Assembly (NCBI RefSeq): GCF_014636865.1
Contig: NZ_BMER01000004.1
Location: forward strand, 372,001-436,000
Length of the DNA stretch: 64,000 bases
From: Parapedobacter pyrenivorans
Lineage (GTDB): Bacteria; Bacteroidota; Bacteroidia; Sphingobacteriales; Sphingobacteriaceae
Reading direction: 5' to 3'
Each line of letters begins with the position of its first letter. Position 1 is the first letter of the stretch. The position numbers and the translations under genes are program-made. The notes beneath the pieces are model-generated. The model was not told the origin of the DNA. It did not search any database and saw nothing but the letters and a program-made list of their open reading frames with translations. Below, piece by piece: positions 42,835-54,430 of the stretch.

Positions 42835-45164
42835 TATTTTTTCCCTCTGCCTTTCTTCTTCGGCTTTTTTTCGTCGGCTTCGGCCCATTTTAGGACGTCG
42901 GCATAGGTGATATTTTGCACCTCTGTACCCTTTGGTATTTTGATATTCTGCTTACCAAACCGAATAAATGGTCCCCATCGGCCATTTTCTATCCGCGCAT
43001 CCGGATTTTCATCGAAAATTTTGACGATTTTCTCGATATCCTTTTGCCGTTTATCTTTGATGATCTCGATAGCGGAATCCGTGGTTACATCGTGGGGATC
43101 AACCCCTTTGGGCAAGGAATAGAATGCATTGTTGTGACGGATGTACGGCCCAAATCTACCAATGGCCACAGTCATTTCCTTCTCTTCGAACTCCCCAACC
43201 TTTTTGGGCAATTTGAACAGCTCAAGCGCCTCTTCAAAGGTGATGGTTTCGATCATCTGTCCCGGCCGGAGACTGGCAAAGCGTGGCTTTTCTTCCTCGT
43301 CCGCCATTCCAATCTGCACCATGGGCCCAAACCGGCCAATACGCACACTAACCCGCTTACCGGTTTCCGGATCCATTCCCAACTCTCTTTCATTGGTGGC
43401 ACGATCGGCATTTTTGATGGTCGTTTCTACTTCATTGTGAAACGGGCCATAAAAACTGTGCAACATATCGGTCCATTCTTTCATCCCTTGAGCTATTTCA
43501 TCGAACTCCTTCTCCACCTTAGCTGTAAAGTTAAAATCGACGATCCCTTTGAAATGCTCTACTAAAAAGTCATTGACTACCACGCCGATATCCGTCGGAA
43601 ACAACTTCGATCGTTCTGCACCGGTTATTTCGGTCTTCGTGAGCGTAGCTATCGTTCCACCGCCCAATTCCAGTACACGGTAGTCTCTCGGCTTACCATC
43701 TCGGTCTTCCTTTACCACATAGCCACGATTCTGAATGGTCGAAATCGTCGGTGCATAAGTTGACGGGCGACCGATGCCCAGCTCTTCTAATTTTTTAACA
43801 AGGCTTGCCTCGGTATAACGTGCAGCTGGGCGCGAAAAACGTTCCGTAGCCGTCATACTTTTTAATTGGATCCGTTGGTTCTTTTGCAATGGCGGTAGTA
43901 ACGCATTATCTGTATCGTTGTCAAGGTTTGGTTCGTGCTCATCATCCGTCGATTCGAAATATACCTTTAAAAACCCATCAAATCGCATCACTTCTCCATT
44001 GGCCACCAATTCCTCCGCCCGGGTAGAAATCCCTATTTTTGCAGTTGTCTTCTCGAATTCCGCTTCGCTCATCTGTGAAGCAATTGCCCGCTTCCATATC
44101 AGCTCGTACAGTCTTCGCTCTGCATTATCGCCATCAATAGAATGCCGATCAAAATAGGTGGGTCGAATGGCCTCATGGGCTTCCTGAGCACCAGCCGACT
44201 TGGTTCGATATTGTCGGCGTTTATGGTACTTATCACCATACGCAGATCTAATTTCCTGTTCCGCACCTTGTAAGGCCGTATCGCTCAGGTTTACCGAATC
44301 GGTACGCATATAGGTGATGCGCCCGGCTTCATAAAGGCGCTGGGCTACGGACATGGTACGAGCTACAGAAAAACCGAGCTTACGGCTGGCCTCCTGTTGT
44401 AAAGTAGAGGTCGTAAATGGCGCTGCAGGATTACGTTTAGACGGTTTGGTTTCCAAACCATTGACCACAAAATCCGCTGGAATACAATCGGCAAGAAAAC
44501 GCTCGGCGTCCATCACCGATGCAAATCGCTGCGGCAACTCCGCTTTAAACAGCTCCTTGGAATTATCCGTATGGAAAATGGCCACAATCTTAAACGCGGC
44601 TTCTGCTTTAAACCGATTGATTTCGCGTTCGCGATCCACAATCAGTCGAACAGCAACAGATTGTACCCGACCTGCCGATAATGATGGCTTTACTTTCTTC
44701 CACAATACCGGAGAGAGCTCAAAGCCAACCAGGCGATCAAGTACACGCCGCGCTTGTTGGGCATTGACCAAATTGAAATCGATCCCTCTTGGGGTCTCAA
44801 TGGCTTTGAGTATGGCCGGCTTGGTAATTTCATGAAACACGATCCGCTTGGTCTTTTCGTCATGGAGACCAAGCGTTTCATACAGGTGCCAGGAAATCGC
44901 TTCCCCTTCACGGTCCTCGTCGGAGGCGAGCCACACCGTTTCGGCTGCTTTAGCCAATTTCTTTAATTCACTGACTACGGCCTTTTTGTCTGCCGGAACC
45001 TCATACTGTTGTTTAAAGTTATTCGCCGTGTCGATAGCATCGTCAGTTTTCACTAAATCGCGGATATGGCCATAGCTGGACTTGACCAAAAAATCCTTAC
45101 CTAAGTATCCTTCTATTGTTTTCGCTTTCGCCGGTGACTCTACAATCAGTAAGTTTTTCGCCAT
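42834..45164 (-). CDS. topA: DNA topoisomerase I
   Basis: 776 residues, type IA topoisomerase relaxing negative supercoils. The Toprim domain (NLLIVESPAKAKTIEGYLG and VWLASDEDREGEAISWHL), the active-site tyrosine in RITYMRTDSVNLS, and GRPSTYAPTISTIQNRGYV are all present. The C-terminus has three topoisomerase C-repeat units (RIGRFGPMVQIG, AIGRFGPYIRHN, RWGPFIRFG) in place of zinc fingers, then a Lys-rich end (KKPKKKGRGKK). It heads an operon with the hypothetical protein and cmk. Confidence 0.96.
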   Translation of the reverse strand: MAKNLLIVESPAKAKTIEGYLGKDFLVKSSYGHIRDLVKTDDAIDTANNFKQQYEVPADKKAVVSELKKLAKAAETVWLASDEDREGEAISWHLYETLGLHDEKTKRIVFHEITKPAILKAIETPRGIDFNLVNAQQARRVLDRLVGFELSPVLWKKVKPSLSAGRVQSVAVRLIVDREREINRFKAEAAFKIVAIFHTDNSKELFKAELPQRFASVMDAERFLADCIPADFVVNGLETKPSKRNPAAPFTTSTLQQEASRKLGFSVARTMSVAQRLYEAGRITYMRTDSVNLSDTALQGAEQEIRSAYGDKYHKRRQYRTKSAGAQEAHEAIRPTYFDRHSIDGDNAERRLYELIWKRAIASQMSEAEFEKTTAKIGISTRAEELVANGEVMRFDGFLKVYFESTDDEHEPNLDNDTDNALLPPLQKNQRIQLKSMTATERFSRPAARYTEASLVKKLEELGIGRPSTYAPTISTIQNRGYVVKEDRDGKPRDYRVLELGGGTIATLTKTEITGAERSKLFPTDIGVVVNDFLVEHFKGIVDFNFTAKVEKEFDEIAQGMKEWTDMLHSFYGPFHNEVETTIKNADRATNERELGMDPETGKRVSVRIGRFGPMVQIGMADEEEKPRFASLRPGQMIETITFEEALELFKLPKKVGEFEEKEMTVAIGRFGPYIRHNNAFYSLPKGVDPHDVTTDSAIEIIKDKRQKDIEKIVKIFDENPDARIENGRWGPFIRFGKQNIKIPKGTEVQNITYADVLKWAEADEKKPKKKGRGKK

Positions 45165-45215
45165 TGATGTTTTCAGATTTTTGCAAATAAAGGGATTTAT
45201 TCAGGGAATGGCAAA

Positions 45216-46064
45216 TCAAAAAACCATATCCAGTAGAAAAAAACAAGCAAATACTACGGATGCCAAACCATTGGTCGTCATAAACGCCCGGTCCACCTTA
45301 CTCAAATCGGAAGGGCTCACGATACGGTGTTGATAGATCAGCAATGCACAATAGAAAACAATGCCTGCAACGTAAAACCACCCCAATGGCATGAAAAACA
45401 CGGGCAATAGCACGAAGATAGCTGACAACACGTGTAAAACCTCGGACACGTTCAATGCTTTGCGTTTTCCTAACCAAGCCGGTATGGAACTTAGTTGATG
45501 TTCGCGATCAAATTCTTCGTCTTGCAATGCGTAGATAATATCAAATCCCGCAACCCAAAACAATACGGCTAACGCATAAAATATCGGGACAATATGGAAC
45601 GCCCCCGCGACCACCATATATGCCCCAAGCGGAGCCAGCCCAAGTCCCAACCCCAATATCAAATGGCATAAAGGAGTAAAACGTTTCGTATAACTATACC
45701 CCAATACCACTGCCAATGCCACCGGCGAAAGGGAAAAACAAATCAAATTGATGAACCACGTAGCAATCACGAATAGTATGCAATTGATGATCGTAAAGGC
45801 CAGCGCTTGTGACGGAGTTACCTTCCCTGCTGGAATATCACGCATGGCCGTTCGTGGATTTACGGCGTCAATATGGCGATCGAGATAACGATTGAACGCC
45901 ATTGCTGCATTACGGGCGAATACCATACACGCTAGCATTAGTAATAGCTTTACCCAATCAAAACCGTAGGCAGTGGTATTTACGGCAAGAAAAAAGCCGA
46001 TTATGGCAAATGGAAGTGCAAAAATACTGTGTACAAATAGTACAAGTGAGAAATATTTATTCAT
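45216..46064 (-). CDS. ubiA: UbiA-family prenyltransferase
   Basis: 282 residues, eight or nine membrane helices. The two Asp-rich motifs for Mg-prenyl-diphosphate binding are visible: AFNRYLDRHIDAVNPRT and YALQDEEFDREHQLSS. It is the type annotated as 4-hydroxybenzoate octaprenyltransferase in Bacteroidota, but these organisms use menaquinone, so it may prenylate a menaquinone precursor (MqnP-like; inference). It starts nine bases after the engB stop and is co-transcribed with it. Confidence 0.88.
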   Translation of the reverse strand: MNKYFSLVLFVHSIFALPFAIIGFFLAVNTTAYGFDWVKLLLMLACMVFARNAAMAFNRYLDRHIDAVNPRTAMRDIPAGKVTPSQALAFTIINCILFVIATWFINLICFSLSPVALAVVLGYSYTKRFTPLCHLILGLGLGLAPLGAYMVVAGAFHIVPIFYALAVLFWVAGFDIIYALQDEEFDREHQLSSIPAWLGKRKALNVSEVLHVLSAIFVLLPVFFMPLGWFYVAGIVFYCALLIYQHRIVSPSDLSKVDRAFMTTNGLASVVFACFFLLDMVF

Positions 46065-46073
46065 AAAAGGTTG

Positions 46074-46694
46074 TCAGCGATCTTTTACATCAACAGGTTG
46101 AAAGTTCGAATTGATTTCGTCGATGGCGGTCAGCAACTGTTCGCATCCCAAACGGCTTTCAGCAGATGTCAGAAAATGTGGTGGGGTCTCTTCAAACCAT
46201 TGTAACAACGCCTGGTGGAACTTCCTGACGTTGGAATTTGCCTTCGCTAGCGACGACTTGTCGGCCTTGGTAAAAACCAGCAGAAAAGAAATACCCTTCT
46301 CTCCAAGCCAGCGGCAAAAATCCAAATCATTCTGCTGTGGCTCATGTCGACTATCAATCAGTACAAACACACATTGCAGGTTTTCACGTATAGAAAGATA
46401 GCGTCGTATGAATTTTTCCCATACGGCACGGCTACTCTTGGATGCTTTAGCGAAACCGTACCCCGGCAAATCCACCAAGTACCAGGCGCCATTGATCAGG
46501 AAATGGTTAATCAATTGGGTCTTGCCCGGTGTCTGCGAAGTCTTGGCCAAATGACGATTCCCTGTAAGTGCATTAATCAGAGATGATTTGCCAACGTTGG
46601 ACCGTCCAATAAATGCGTATTCCGGTAAATTAGCTGCCGGCAATTTATCCACCTTGGTATTGCTGCTAATAAATGTTGCCGTTTTTACAATCAT
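46074..46694 (-). CDS. engB: Ribosome-biogenesis GTPase EngB (YihA/YsxC)
   Basis: 206 residues. GTPase for late 50S assembly. G1 is AFIGRSNVGKSSLINALT, G2/G3 TPGKTQLINHF and LVDLPGYGFAK, G4 LVFTKADK. The length is normal. The ATG at 46694 lies four bases after a TACCTTTG minus-7 element, suggesting a leaderless message. It precedes ubiA in a two-gene operon. Confidence 0.95.
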   Translation of the reverse strand: MIVKTATFISSNTKVDKLPAANLPEYAFIGRSNVGKSSLINALTGNRHLAKTSQTPGKTQLINHFLINGAWYLVDLPGYGFAKASKSSRAVWEKFIRRYLSIRENLQCVFVLIDSRHEPQQNDLDFCRWLGEKGISFLLVFTKADKSSLAKANSNVRKFHQALLQWFEETPPHFLTSAESRLGCEQLLTAIDEINSNFQPVDVKDR

Positions 46695-46698
46695 GATG

Positions 46699-46706
46699 CA
46701 AAGGTA
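46699..46706 (-). promoter_or_regulatory. Minus-7 promoter element of engB-ubiA
   Basis: Minus-strand TACCTTTG, exact consensus, with CATC then ATG. Confidence 0.62.
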
Positions 46707-46779
46707 CGGATTCTTATATTACCCCACTTTTTTCATTTAACTTCAAATCACTATTTTGGCCCCTGTAAATAATCAAGTA

Positions 46780-47379
46780 ATGACAAAAGGTCTCCTGCTC
46801 GTTCTATCATTGGCAATGCTGCTACTTAGCGGATGCTTAACCCGAAAAAACGCACTGCCGTCCGACAGGGTTGTTGGGTCCAAGTCCCATAGAAAGGCCG
46901 CTAAAGAGACCATCATTACAGATGCATCTTCGGCACCCAAGGGTGTGCGGAAAGCGGATAGAGGTCTGCTAGCTGGGTATGCAGAAGTATTAGGTGTGCG
47001 AGCCAATGAGTTGGATAATCCCACGTTATATGCATATATCGATGATTGGATGGGGGTACCCCACCGATCCGGCGGAACGGACCACCGCGGATTGGATTGT
47101 TCCGCATTCGTCGGCTTGGTTATGCGTGATGTCTATGGTAAATCGGTACCTCGGGTATCAAAGGAAATGGCTGAACAGGTCAAGCGCAAGTATGAGCGCC
47201 AATTGCAGGAGGGCGACCTTGTCTTTTTCTCATTCGGTCGCGGCAGCATAGACCACGTGGGTATCTATCTACACAACAATAAGTTCGTTCATGTTTCGAC
47301 AAGCAAAGGAGTGATCATTAGCGACCTGCACGATACCTGGTATTACCGGTATTTTACCCGGGCTGGAACCGTGAGATAA
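46780..47379 (+). CDS. NlpC/P60-family lipoprotein (peptidoglycan endopeptidase)
   Basis: 199 residues from the ATG at 46780, where the signal begins (LLLVLSLAMLLLSGCLT, lipobox LSGC). The catalytic cysteine is in LDCSAFVGLVMRDVYG and the histidine in SIDHVGIYLHNNKFVHVSTS, the latter also supplying the third polar residue. Such enzymes cut the gamma-D-Glu-diamino acid bond in cell-wall peptides. An in-frame TTG eight codons upstream is unlikely. It is divergent from engB. Confidence 0.9.
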   Translation: MTKGLLLVLSLAMLLLSGCLTRKNALPSDRVVGSKSHRKAAKETIITDASSAPKGVRKADRGLLAGYAEVLGVRANELDNPTLYAYIDDWMGVPHRSGGTDHRGLDCSAFVGLVMRDVYGKSVPRVSKEMAEQVKRKYERQLQEGDLVFFSFGRGSIDHVGIYLHNNKFVHVSTSKGVIISDLHDTWYYRYFTRAGTVR

Positions 47380-47457
47380 CCTTATTCAGGTAAATTCGTC
47401 TTGGAAAGGTGTTCTCATTTTATTAGTTTCGCAGCAGTATATGAACAACCAGTTATC

Positions 47458-48105
47458 ATGAACAAACTATTCAGCATTTCACTAGTCGGTTTGGTTTTCA
47501 TCGCTTGTCAGCAACAAGTGCAAAAACAACAGGATGAGACACCGGCAATAGACCCGAACGCCATCACGTGCGACGGCATCGGACCGGTCAAAACCAATTA
47601 CTCATATTCCGCTTTGGATAGCGTGGTTGGGGCAGATAAGCTTCAAAACGGCACCGTTGATATCGATGGGAATGCTGTGCATATCACCAAAGTATTCCCC
47701 AATGAAGCGGAAGAGATCACGGTATATTGGGCGGAAAGCCAAGAACCGTATCGCACGATAACAAAAATTGCTGTAGCAAACAATTTCGGTCCGTACCAAA
47801 CCCCAGAAGGGCTACGCGTCGGTTCTACCTTGAACGAGCTAAAGGAATACAATAATTTCATGCCCGTGACCATGACTAACTTTTATAATAGTCTAGACGG
47901 TTATGCTACAATCATTGGCTTCAATGGCGGCGACATCGAAACGAAGTACCCGTGCCTCGGGGGCAAGTTCGATATTGTGAAGCAGCGGGGTGTTGATGTG
48001 CGGACGTTGGATGAGATAAAGCCAGAAAAAGAACTGAAATCTTCACACAAGCTATTCAATTCAATAGATGTGGAAGTTGTGGAGCTGAGCATTTCACCAC
48101 GGTAG
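47458..48105 (+). CDS. Hypothetical lipoprotein
   Basis: 215 residues from the ATG at 47458. Lipoprotein signal FSISLVGLVFIACQQQ, Gln-rich spacer, then a soluble domain of unknown family. Visible pieces are IGPVKTNYSYSALDSVVG, repeated beta-strand-like stretches and TPEGLRVGSTLNELKEYN, a pattern found in small periplasmic domains that report a 'start of feature' motif. An imperfect minus-7 TAGTTTCG lies about 25 bases before the ATG. No function is proposed. Confidence 0.75.
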   Translation: MNKLFSISLVGLVFIACQQQVQKQQDETPAIDPNAITCDGIGPVKTNYSYSALDSVVGADKLQNGTVDIDGNAVHITKVFPNEAEEITVYWAESQEPYRTITKIAVANNFGPYQTPEGLRVGSTLNELKEYNNFMPVTMTNFYNSLDGYATIIGFNGGDIETKYPCLGGKFDIVKQRGVDVRTLDEIKPEKELKSSHKLFNSIDVEVVELSISPR

Positions 48106-48110
48106 CCTTC

Positions 48111-48776
48111 TTAATCAATACCCATTACGCGCGCAACATTGTCCTTCAGTTTAGTGACATCGGTTTTTAAACCGGCGTATAATGATACGACGTTGACCGG
48201 GCGGCGCTGGATATTCCTGAAATTATGGAGCCACCCCGTTTCAACAAATAGGAAAAAACCACCGATTTTGTAATCGGCGCCCAACCCACCGCGTGCGGTA
48301 GGAGTCATGTGCGTGGTATTTTCTATTGTCACGTTGCTCCCAGAAGAAGAGACGATTGCCCGAGGCTCGACGACTACCCCCACTCCCGGACCGGCATACG
48401 CATAGACATTCAATTTATCGAATTGCTTGCGGATGCCTGCCGCGAGGTTAAGCACATAAAAATTGCTCCTACCCTTCTCCAAATCATAGGCATAATCCGG
48501 ATCGTGTACCTGCTGATTATATCCAAACGTCAGAAAGTCGATCGAGGGGTAGATAAAATAATTCCGATGGGCTAATGAAATATCCAAGCCCAAACTATTG
48601 GAAAACTTTGCTTGCAACACGTCATTGGTCGCACCAAGCGCAAATCCCCATCCCATCCCGCTGGTTACATATATTTTTTGGTGGTGGATTGAATCCGCTT
48701 CCGATTGCGCCGATGCGCTCCCAATCATCAAACATGGTAAAATGAGCGAAAATAGCTTTATCATAATTCGTAGCAT
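48111..48776 (-). CDS. Outer-membrane beta-barrel protein, small
   Basis: 221 residues, or 217 if translation starts at the second ATG (48764). A signal peptide (LFSLILPCLMIGSASAQS) precedes alternating hydrophobic strands rich in Gly, Tyr and Asn (FYVLNLAAGIRKQF, YAYAGPGVGVVV, GGFFLFVETGWLH). About eight strands suggest a small OmpX/OMP_b-brl-like barrel. Ligand and role are unknown. It converges on the hypothetical lipoprotein with five bases between stops. Confidence 0.78.
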   Translation of the reverse strand: MLRIMIKLFSLILPCLMIGSASAQSEADSIHHQKIYVTSGMGWGFALGATNDVLQAKFSNSLGLDISLAHRNYFIYPSIDFLTFGYNQQVHDPDYAYDLEKGRSNFYVLNLAAGIRKQFDKLNVYAYAGPGVGVVVEPRAIVSSSGSNVTIENTTHMTPTARGGLGADYKIGGFFLFVETGWLHNFRNIQRRPVNVVSLYAGLKTDVTKLKDNVARVMGID

Positions 48777-48816
48777 CTGACACTAAAACAGGAATCGCAT
48801 TAAAAAGTTTTTATGC

Positions 48817-49428
48817 TCAAAGATACCCCTTACTTTGCGGACCGTGATTAAATAGCAGATCCACGATACTCAAACCGGGAATGAAACCGTGTTTATTCTC
48901 AAATACCTGGTAATAGGGTTTAGCGATATACGATGTATGAGCCTTTTTCGGATGGATAACTTGCCTGAAATCGGTAGCCGGTTCATAATTTTCACGATAA
49001 CTTTCGGTGTATCCTGTAGGCCGGTCTATTTTCAACAGTCTGAGTAACAGCTCCAGCTGAGCCGTATTATAGTCGAATAACCACTCATGCCTCCGCTGAT
49101 AAAACGGTCGGAAATCATCTTCGTAGTATTCGAAATAAGCGGAGCTGCGGTAGGCGGTCTGCAGGCTCATCCAATGGAGCCGTTGCCATTCCGCGTCATA
49201 ACTGATCCGCACATCTTTCATCTTGATGTGGCCAACGTTACCGTGCTGCACCGGCACAATAAGGTCGAGCTTGCCATTTGCAGAATAAACCGATGTCCGA
49301 TTGCGGTAAGTCTGTTTGGGATAATGCTCCTGCCCTTCCAATAAAATGGGTAAGGATGAGCCGTTGAGTATACTGAAATACGCAATCGGAGGTAAGTAAA
49401 ATGCAGGTAAAATAAGGTGATTGTCCAT
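48817..49428 (-). CDS. WbqC-family protein
   Basis: 203 residues from the ATG at 49428; a TTG three codons earlier is in frame. The WbqC pattern is clear: LPAFYLPPIAYFSIL near the N-terminus, HYPKQTYRNRTSVYSANG and the central LHWMSLQTAYRSSAYFEYYEDDF. WbqC proteins are linked to surface polysaccharide synthesis but the activity is not settled. The nearby acyltransferase and glycosyltransferase fit an envelope context. No exact minus-7 is visible on this strand. Confidence 0.86.
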   Translation of the reverse strand: MDNHLILPAFYLPPIAYFSILNGSSLPILLEGQEHYPKQTYRNRTSVYSANGKLDLIVPVQHGNVGHIKMKDVRISYDAEWQRLHWMSLQTAYRSSAYFEYYEDDFRPFYQRRHEWLFDYNTAQLELLLRLLKIDRPTGYTESYRENYEPATDFRQVIHPKKAHTSYIAKPYYQVFENKHGFIPGLSIVDLLFNHGPQSKGYL

Positions 49429-49572
49429 GTAACGCAAGGAATGTAAGTTTGCGCCGTAAAAATAACTTAAATTAAGGATACTTCCACTTCAAAGTAGTGC
49501 CAAGCGGCTGCGGAGCACCGATGCGCATAAAAGTGCGCCGATAAAGCTTCGTTTATAAGCAATTTAATCGTA

Positions 49573-49603
49573 TTGCATATAAACGTAACTTTATCTAAGT
49601 TTG
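49573..49603 (+). promoter_or_regulatory. Promoter of the acyltransferase-glycosyltransferase operon
   Basis: TTG (49573-49575), 20-base spacer, TAAGTTTG (49596-49603), then 19 bases to the ATG at 49623. Confidence 0.68.
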
Positions 49604-49622
49604 CAGCTTCACGAAACCATCG

Positions 49623-50498
49623 ATGGCCGTAATGCGAAAATCTTCCGTATTGTCCTTCTTTATCTACTTGCTTTCGCTGCTGCCCTTCTGGGCACTCTAT
49701 CTACTTTCGGACGTTGGTTATTTATTACTATACTACGTGGTTGGCTATCGAAGGGCGGTGGTGCGTCAAAACCTTAAAAACGCCTTTCCCGAAAAGAGCA
49801 TCAAAGAACGGACGCAAATTGAGCGAAAATTTTATCGCTTTCTCCCTGATCTGATCGTGGAAGCTATTAAAATGCGTAGCATCTCACCTAAAGATGTGGC
49901 AAAACGGATGAGGCTCGAACAAACCGAAGAGCTGGAACGCCATTTCCGTGCAGGCAAGGGAGTGATAGCTGTGACGGCACACTACGGAAATTGGGAATTG
50001 GGCATCCATGCCATCAGTTTGTTTACCAGCAACCCTGCGCTTATCATCTATAAGCCGCTGCGTAATAAATCGTTTGATATCGCATTCAACGGCATACGAA
50101 GCCGCTTCGGTGCCGTTATGGTGCCGATGAAGCAAACATTACGAAAAATCGTAGCGTATAGGCATCAACCCCATATCAGCGTGTTTGTGGCAGACCAAAC
50201 ACCTTCGCGGAGGGACTCGGAATATTTTATCCGTTTCCTCAACCAAGACACTCCGGTCTATACCGGAGTAGAAAAAATTGCGAAGACGACCGGATTTCCA
50301 GTTGTTTTCTGTCATATTGACCGGGTAACGCGGGGCCATTACTGCTGTACTTTCAACACGTTAGTGGAAGTGCCAGCGGAAGTGCCGGGTCACGGCATCA
50401 CGGATATCCATAATAGCGTTACAGAAGATATCATTCGTCGCAAACCGGAGCTTTGGCTTTGGTCGCACAGGCGTTGGAAAAGGAAACCTAAACGATGA
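49623..50498 (+). CDS. Lipid A biosynthesis acyltransferase, LpxL/HtrB family
   Basis: 291 residues with an N-terminal membrane helix (LSFFIYLLSLLPFWALYLL). The acyltransferase motif HYGNWE appears in VTAHYGNWELGIHAI, and VADQTPSRRDSEYFIRF with the later PELWLWSHRRWKRKP are family marks. It should add a secondary acyl chain to lipid A or a related glycolipid at the inner membrane. Its stop overlaps the start of the glycosyltransferase gene as ATGA, so the two are coupled. An internal ATG at 49632 is an alternative start. Confidence 0.9.
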   Translation: MAVMRKSSVLSFFIYLLSLLPFWALYLLSDVGYLLLYYVVGYRRAVVRQNLKNAFPEKSIKERTQIERKFYRFLPDLIVEAIKMRSISPKDVAKRMRLEQTEELERHFRAGKGVIAVTAHYGNWELGIHAISLFTSNPALIIYKPLRNKSFDIAFNGIRSRFGAVMVPMKQTLRKIVAYRHQPHISVFVADQTPSRRDSEYFIRFLNQDTPVYTGVEKIAKTTGFPVVFCHIDRVTRGHYCCTFNTLVEVPAEVPGHGITDIHNSVTEDIIRRKPELWLWSHRRWKRKPKR

Positions 50499-51526
50499 AC
50501 CATTATCCGAAAGTCGCTGTCGTCATCCTAAATTGGAACGGCAGATTTTTTCTAGAGAAATTCCTGCCTTCGGTATATAATAGCGACTACCCCAACGTTG
50601 AATTTATAGTGGGCGACAACGGTTCGATGGATGATTCTGTCGAGTTCGTCACTACGTTTTATCCAGCTATCCGCATTGTAAAGAACGATAGCAATCTGGG
50701 ATTTGCTGGAGGATACAATGCGGTGCTGAAAGCAGTAGAAGCGGATTACTATGTATTGCTCAATTCGGATGTGGAAGTGAGCGCGAATTGGATCACACCG
50801 GTCGTCGAACTACTGGAAACTAATCCCGACATGGCCGCTGCACAACCAAAAATCCGATCATACTACCTTCGTGACCACTTCGAACATGCAGGTGCTGCAG
50901 GCGGATTTATGGATCACTACGGATTCCCCTTCTGCAGAGGGCGGATGCTGCATGTACTTGAGAAAGACCTGGGCCAGTACGACACTCCTTGTGAGCTATT
51001 TTGGGCTAGCGGAGCCGCATTTTTCATCAAGCGACAGCATTGGGAGTTATCGGGTGGATTTGATGCAGACTTCTTTGCGCACATGGAAGAAGTGGATTTG
51101 TGTTGGCGACTTCAGCTAGCGGGGTACCGTATCGGGTATTGCCCACAATCGGTCGTCTACCACGTAGGCGGCGGCACGTTGCCATCCAGTAACCCGAGAA
51201 AAACTTATCTAAACTTCCGGAACAGTCTATTCATGCTGCAAAAAAATCTACCTTTGCTCGAAGCGGTTTGGGTCGTGTTTGCCCGCATGTGGATTGATTT
51301 GCTGGCACTGATCCATTTTATGGTGCAAGGTAAATTCCAAGACGCCTGGGCCGTAAGCCGGTCTCACCAGCGTTTTTTCCTTGATTTTTTTAAAACAGCC
51401 AAGAAACGGAAGCGACACGGACCAAAGGTCCGTCCTTTGGGGATGTATCGTGGAAGCCTGGTCTGGGCATTTTATATCCAAGGCAAAACCCTATTTGGCA
51501 AGCTCGATCGCAGGCGTTTTTTGTAA
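50495..51526 (+). CDS. Glycosyltransferase family 2 (rhamnosyltransferase-like)
   Basis: 343 residues. GT-A fold: VAVVILNWNGRFFLEKFLPS, the nucleotide-sugar site FIVGDNGSMDDSVEFV and LLNSDVEVSANWITP (DXD-like region), then the ED-type residues in DADFFAHMEEVDLCWRLQLAG. A hydrophobic segment follows (LLEAVWVVFARMWIDLLALIHFM). It probably adds a sugar to a lipid-linked polysaccharide or lipid A part. It overlaps the acyltransferase by four bases. Confidence 0.88.
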   Translation: MNHYPKVAVVILNWNGRFFLEKFLPSVYNSDYPNVEFIVGDNGSMDDSVEFVTTFYPAIRIVKNDSNLGFAGGYNAVLKAVEADYYVLLNSDVEVSANWITPVVELLETNPDMAAAQPKIRSYYLRDHFEHAGAAGGFMDHYGFPFCRGRMLHVLEKDLGQYDTPCELFWASGAAFFIKRQHWELSGGFDADFFAHMEEVDLCWRLQLAGYRIGYCPQSVVYHVGGGTLPSSNPRKTYLNFRNSLFMLQKNLPLLEAVWVVFARMWIDLLALIHFMVQGKFQDAWAVSRSHQRFFLDFFKTAKKRKRHGPKVRPLGMYRGSLVWAFYIQGKTLFGKLDRRRFL

Positions 51527-51631
51527 AATACAAGCTACAGATCAACTATTTGGCGAAACAGTTGTTACCTTAGCGAACATGAATTGTCGACAGTTCTTTT
51601 TTGTCAATTAAGTAACCAACTATAGTGAACC

Positions 51632-52360
51632 ATGAAATATACAGTCCTTTCCTTGCTCCTCATCTGCCTAACAGGTTTGAATACCCAAGCTTATCAATCC
51701 GATGTATTGGCCGGGGCCTGGCACACCCAACAAGGTGATATTGAACAGACCGCTGTATTTGTAGACGGCTATCTATCGCACAGCACCTATGATGTCAAAA
51801 ACAAGAAATTCATTGCGACGAGGGGCGGCACCTACACTGCTGAAAACGGCAAACTTGTCGTTACTTGGCAATATGACACGGAAAAAGCTGCGAGCAATAC
51901 ACCTATCGAAGCATGGGTTGGCCAGTCCAGCACGTTCGACTATAAAACCGACGAAACGCTGGCTACAAACCTCTCGGGCACCGATACCAAATGGCATCGG
52001 ATAGATGCCAATGAAGGACCTATGGCTGGCGTGTGGCGTATCACCGGCAGGAAACAAGATGATGGTATCAGCAACATGCCCCTACGCGACCGAAGAACAT
52101 TGAAAATACTAAGTGGCACACGCTTCCAATGGGTAGCCATCAATATCAAAACCGGAGAGTTTTCGGGTACGGGAGGCGGCGTCTATACCTTTAAAAATGG
52201 CAAATACACAGAAAATATCGAATTTTTCTCGCGTGATAACGATCGTGTAGGTGCGTCCTTATCATTCGATGGCAAAATCGAAAATGGCTCATGGCACCAT
52301 TCAGGACTTAGCTCTACCGGCAATCCCATTTATGAAATCTGGGATAAGCTGGAAGAGTAA
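51632..52360 (+). CDS. Secreted hypothetical protein with two repeated lipocalin-like domains
   Basis: 242 residues. A signal peptide (YTVLSLLLICLTGLNTQA) precedes two similar domains of about 105 residues. Each begins LAGAWHTQQGD / MAGVWRITGRKQD and contains GGTYTAENGKLVVTW / GGVYTFKNGKYTENI. Internal duplication is therefore visible; the fold is probably a small beta-barrel. No function is known. It lies between the glycosyltransferase and ligA without overlap; the upstream TACCTTAG is a weak minus-7. Confidence 0.75.
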   Translation: MKYTVLSLLLICLTGLNTQAYQSDVLAGAWHTQQGDIEQTAVFVDGYLSHSTYDVKNKKFIATRGGTYTAENGKLVVTWQYDTEKAASNTPIEAWVGQSSTFDYKTDETLATNLSGTDTKWHRIDANEGPMAGVWRITGRKQDDGISNMPLRDRRTLKILSGTRFQWVAINIKTGEFSGTGGGVYTFKNGKYTENIEFFSRDNDRVGASLSFDGKIENGSWHHSGLSSTGNPIYEIWDKLEE

Positions 52361-52368
52361 CCTTATAA

Positions 52369-54414
<2,046 letters not shown>

Positions 54415-54430
54415 AATCATTTTTTTAGTT

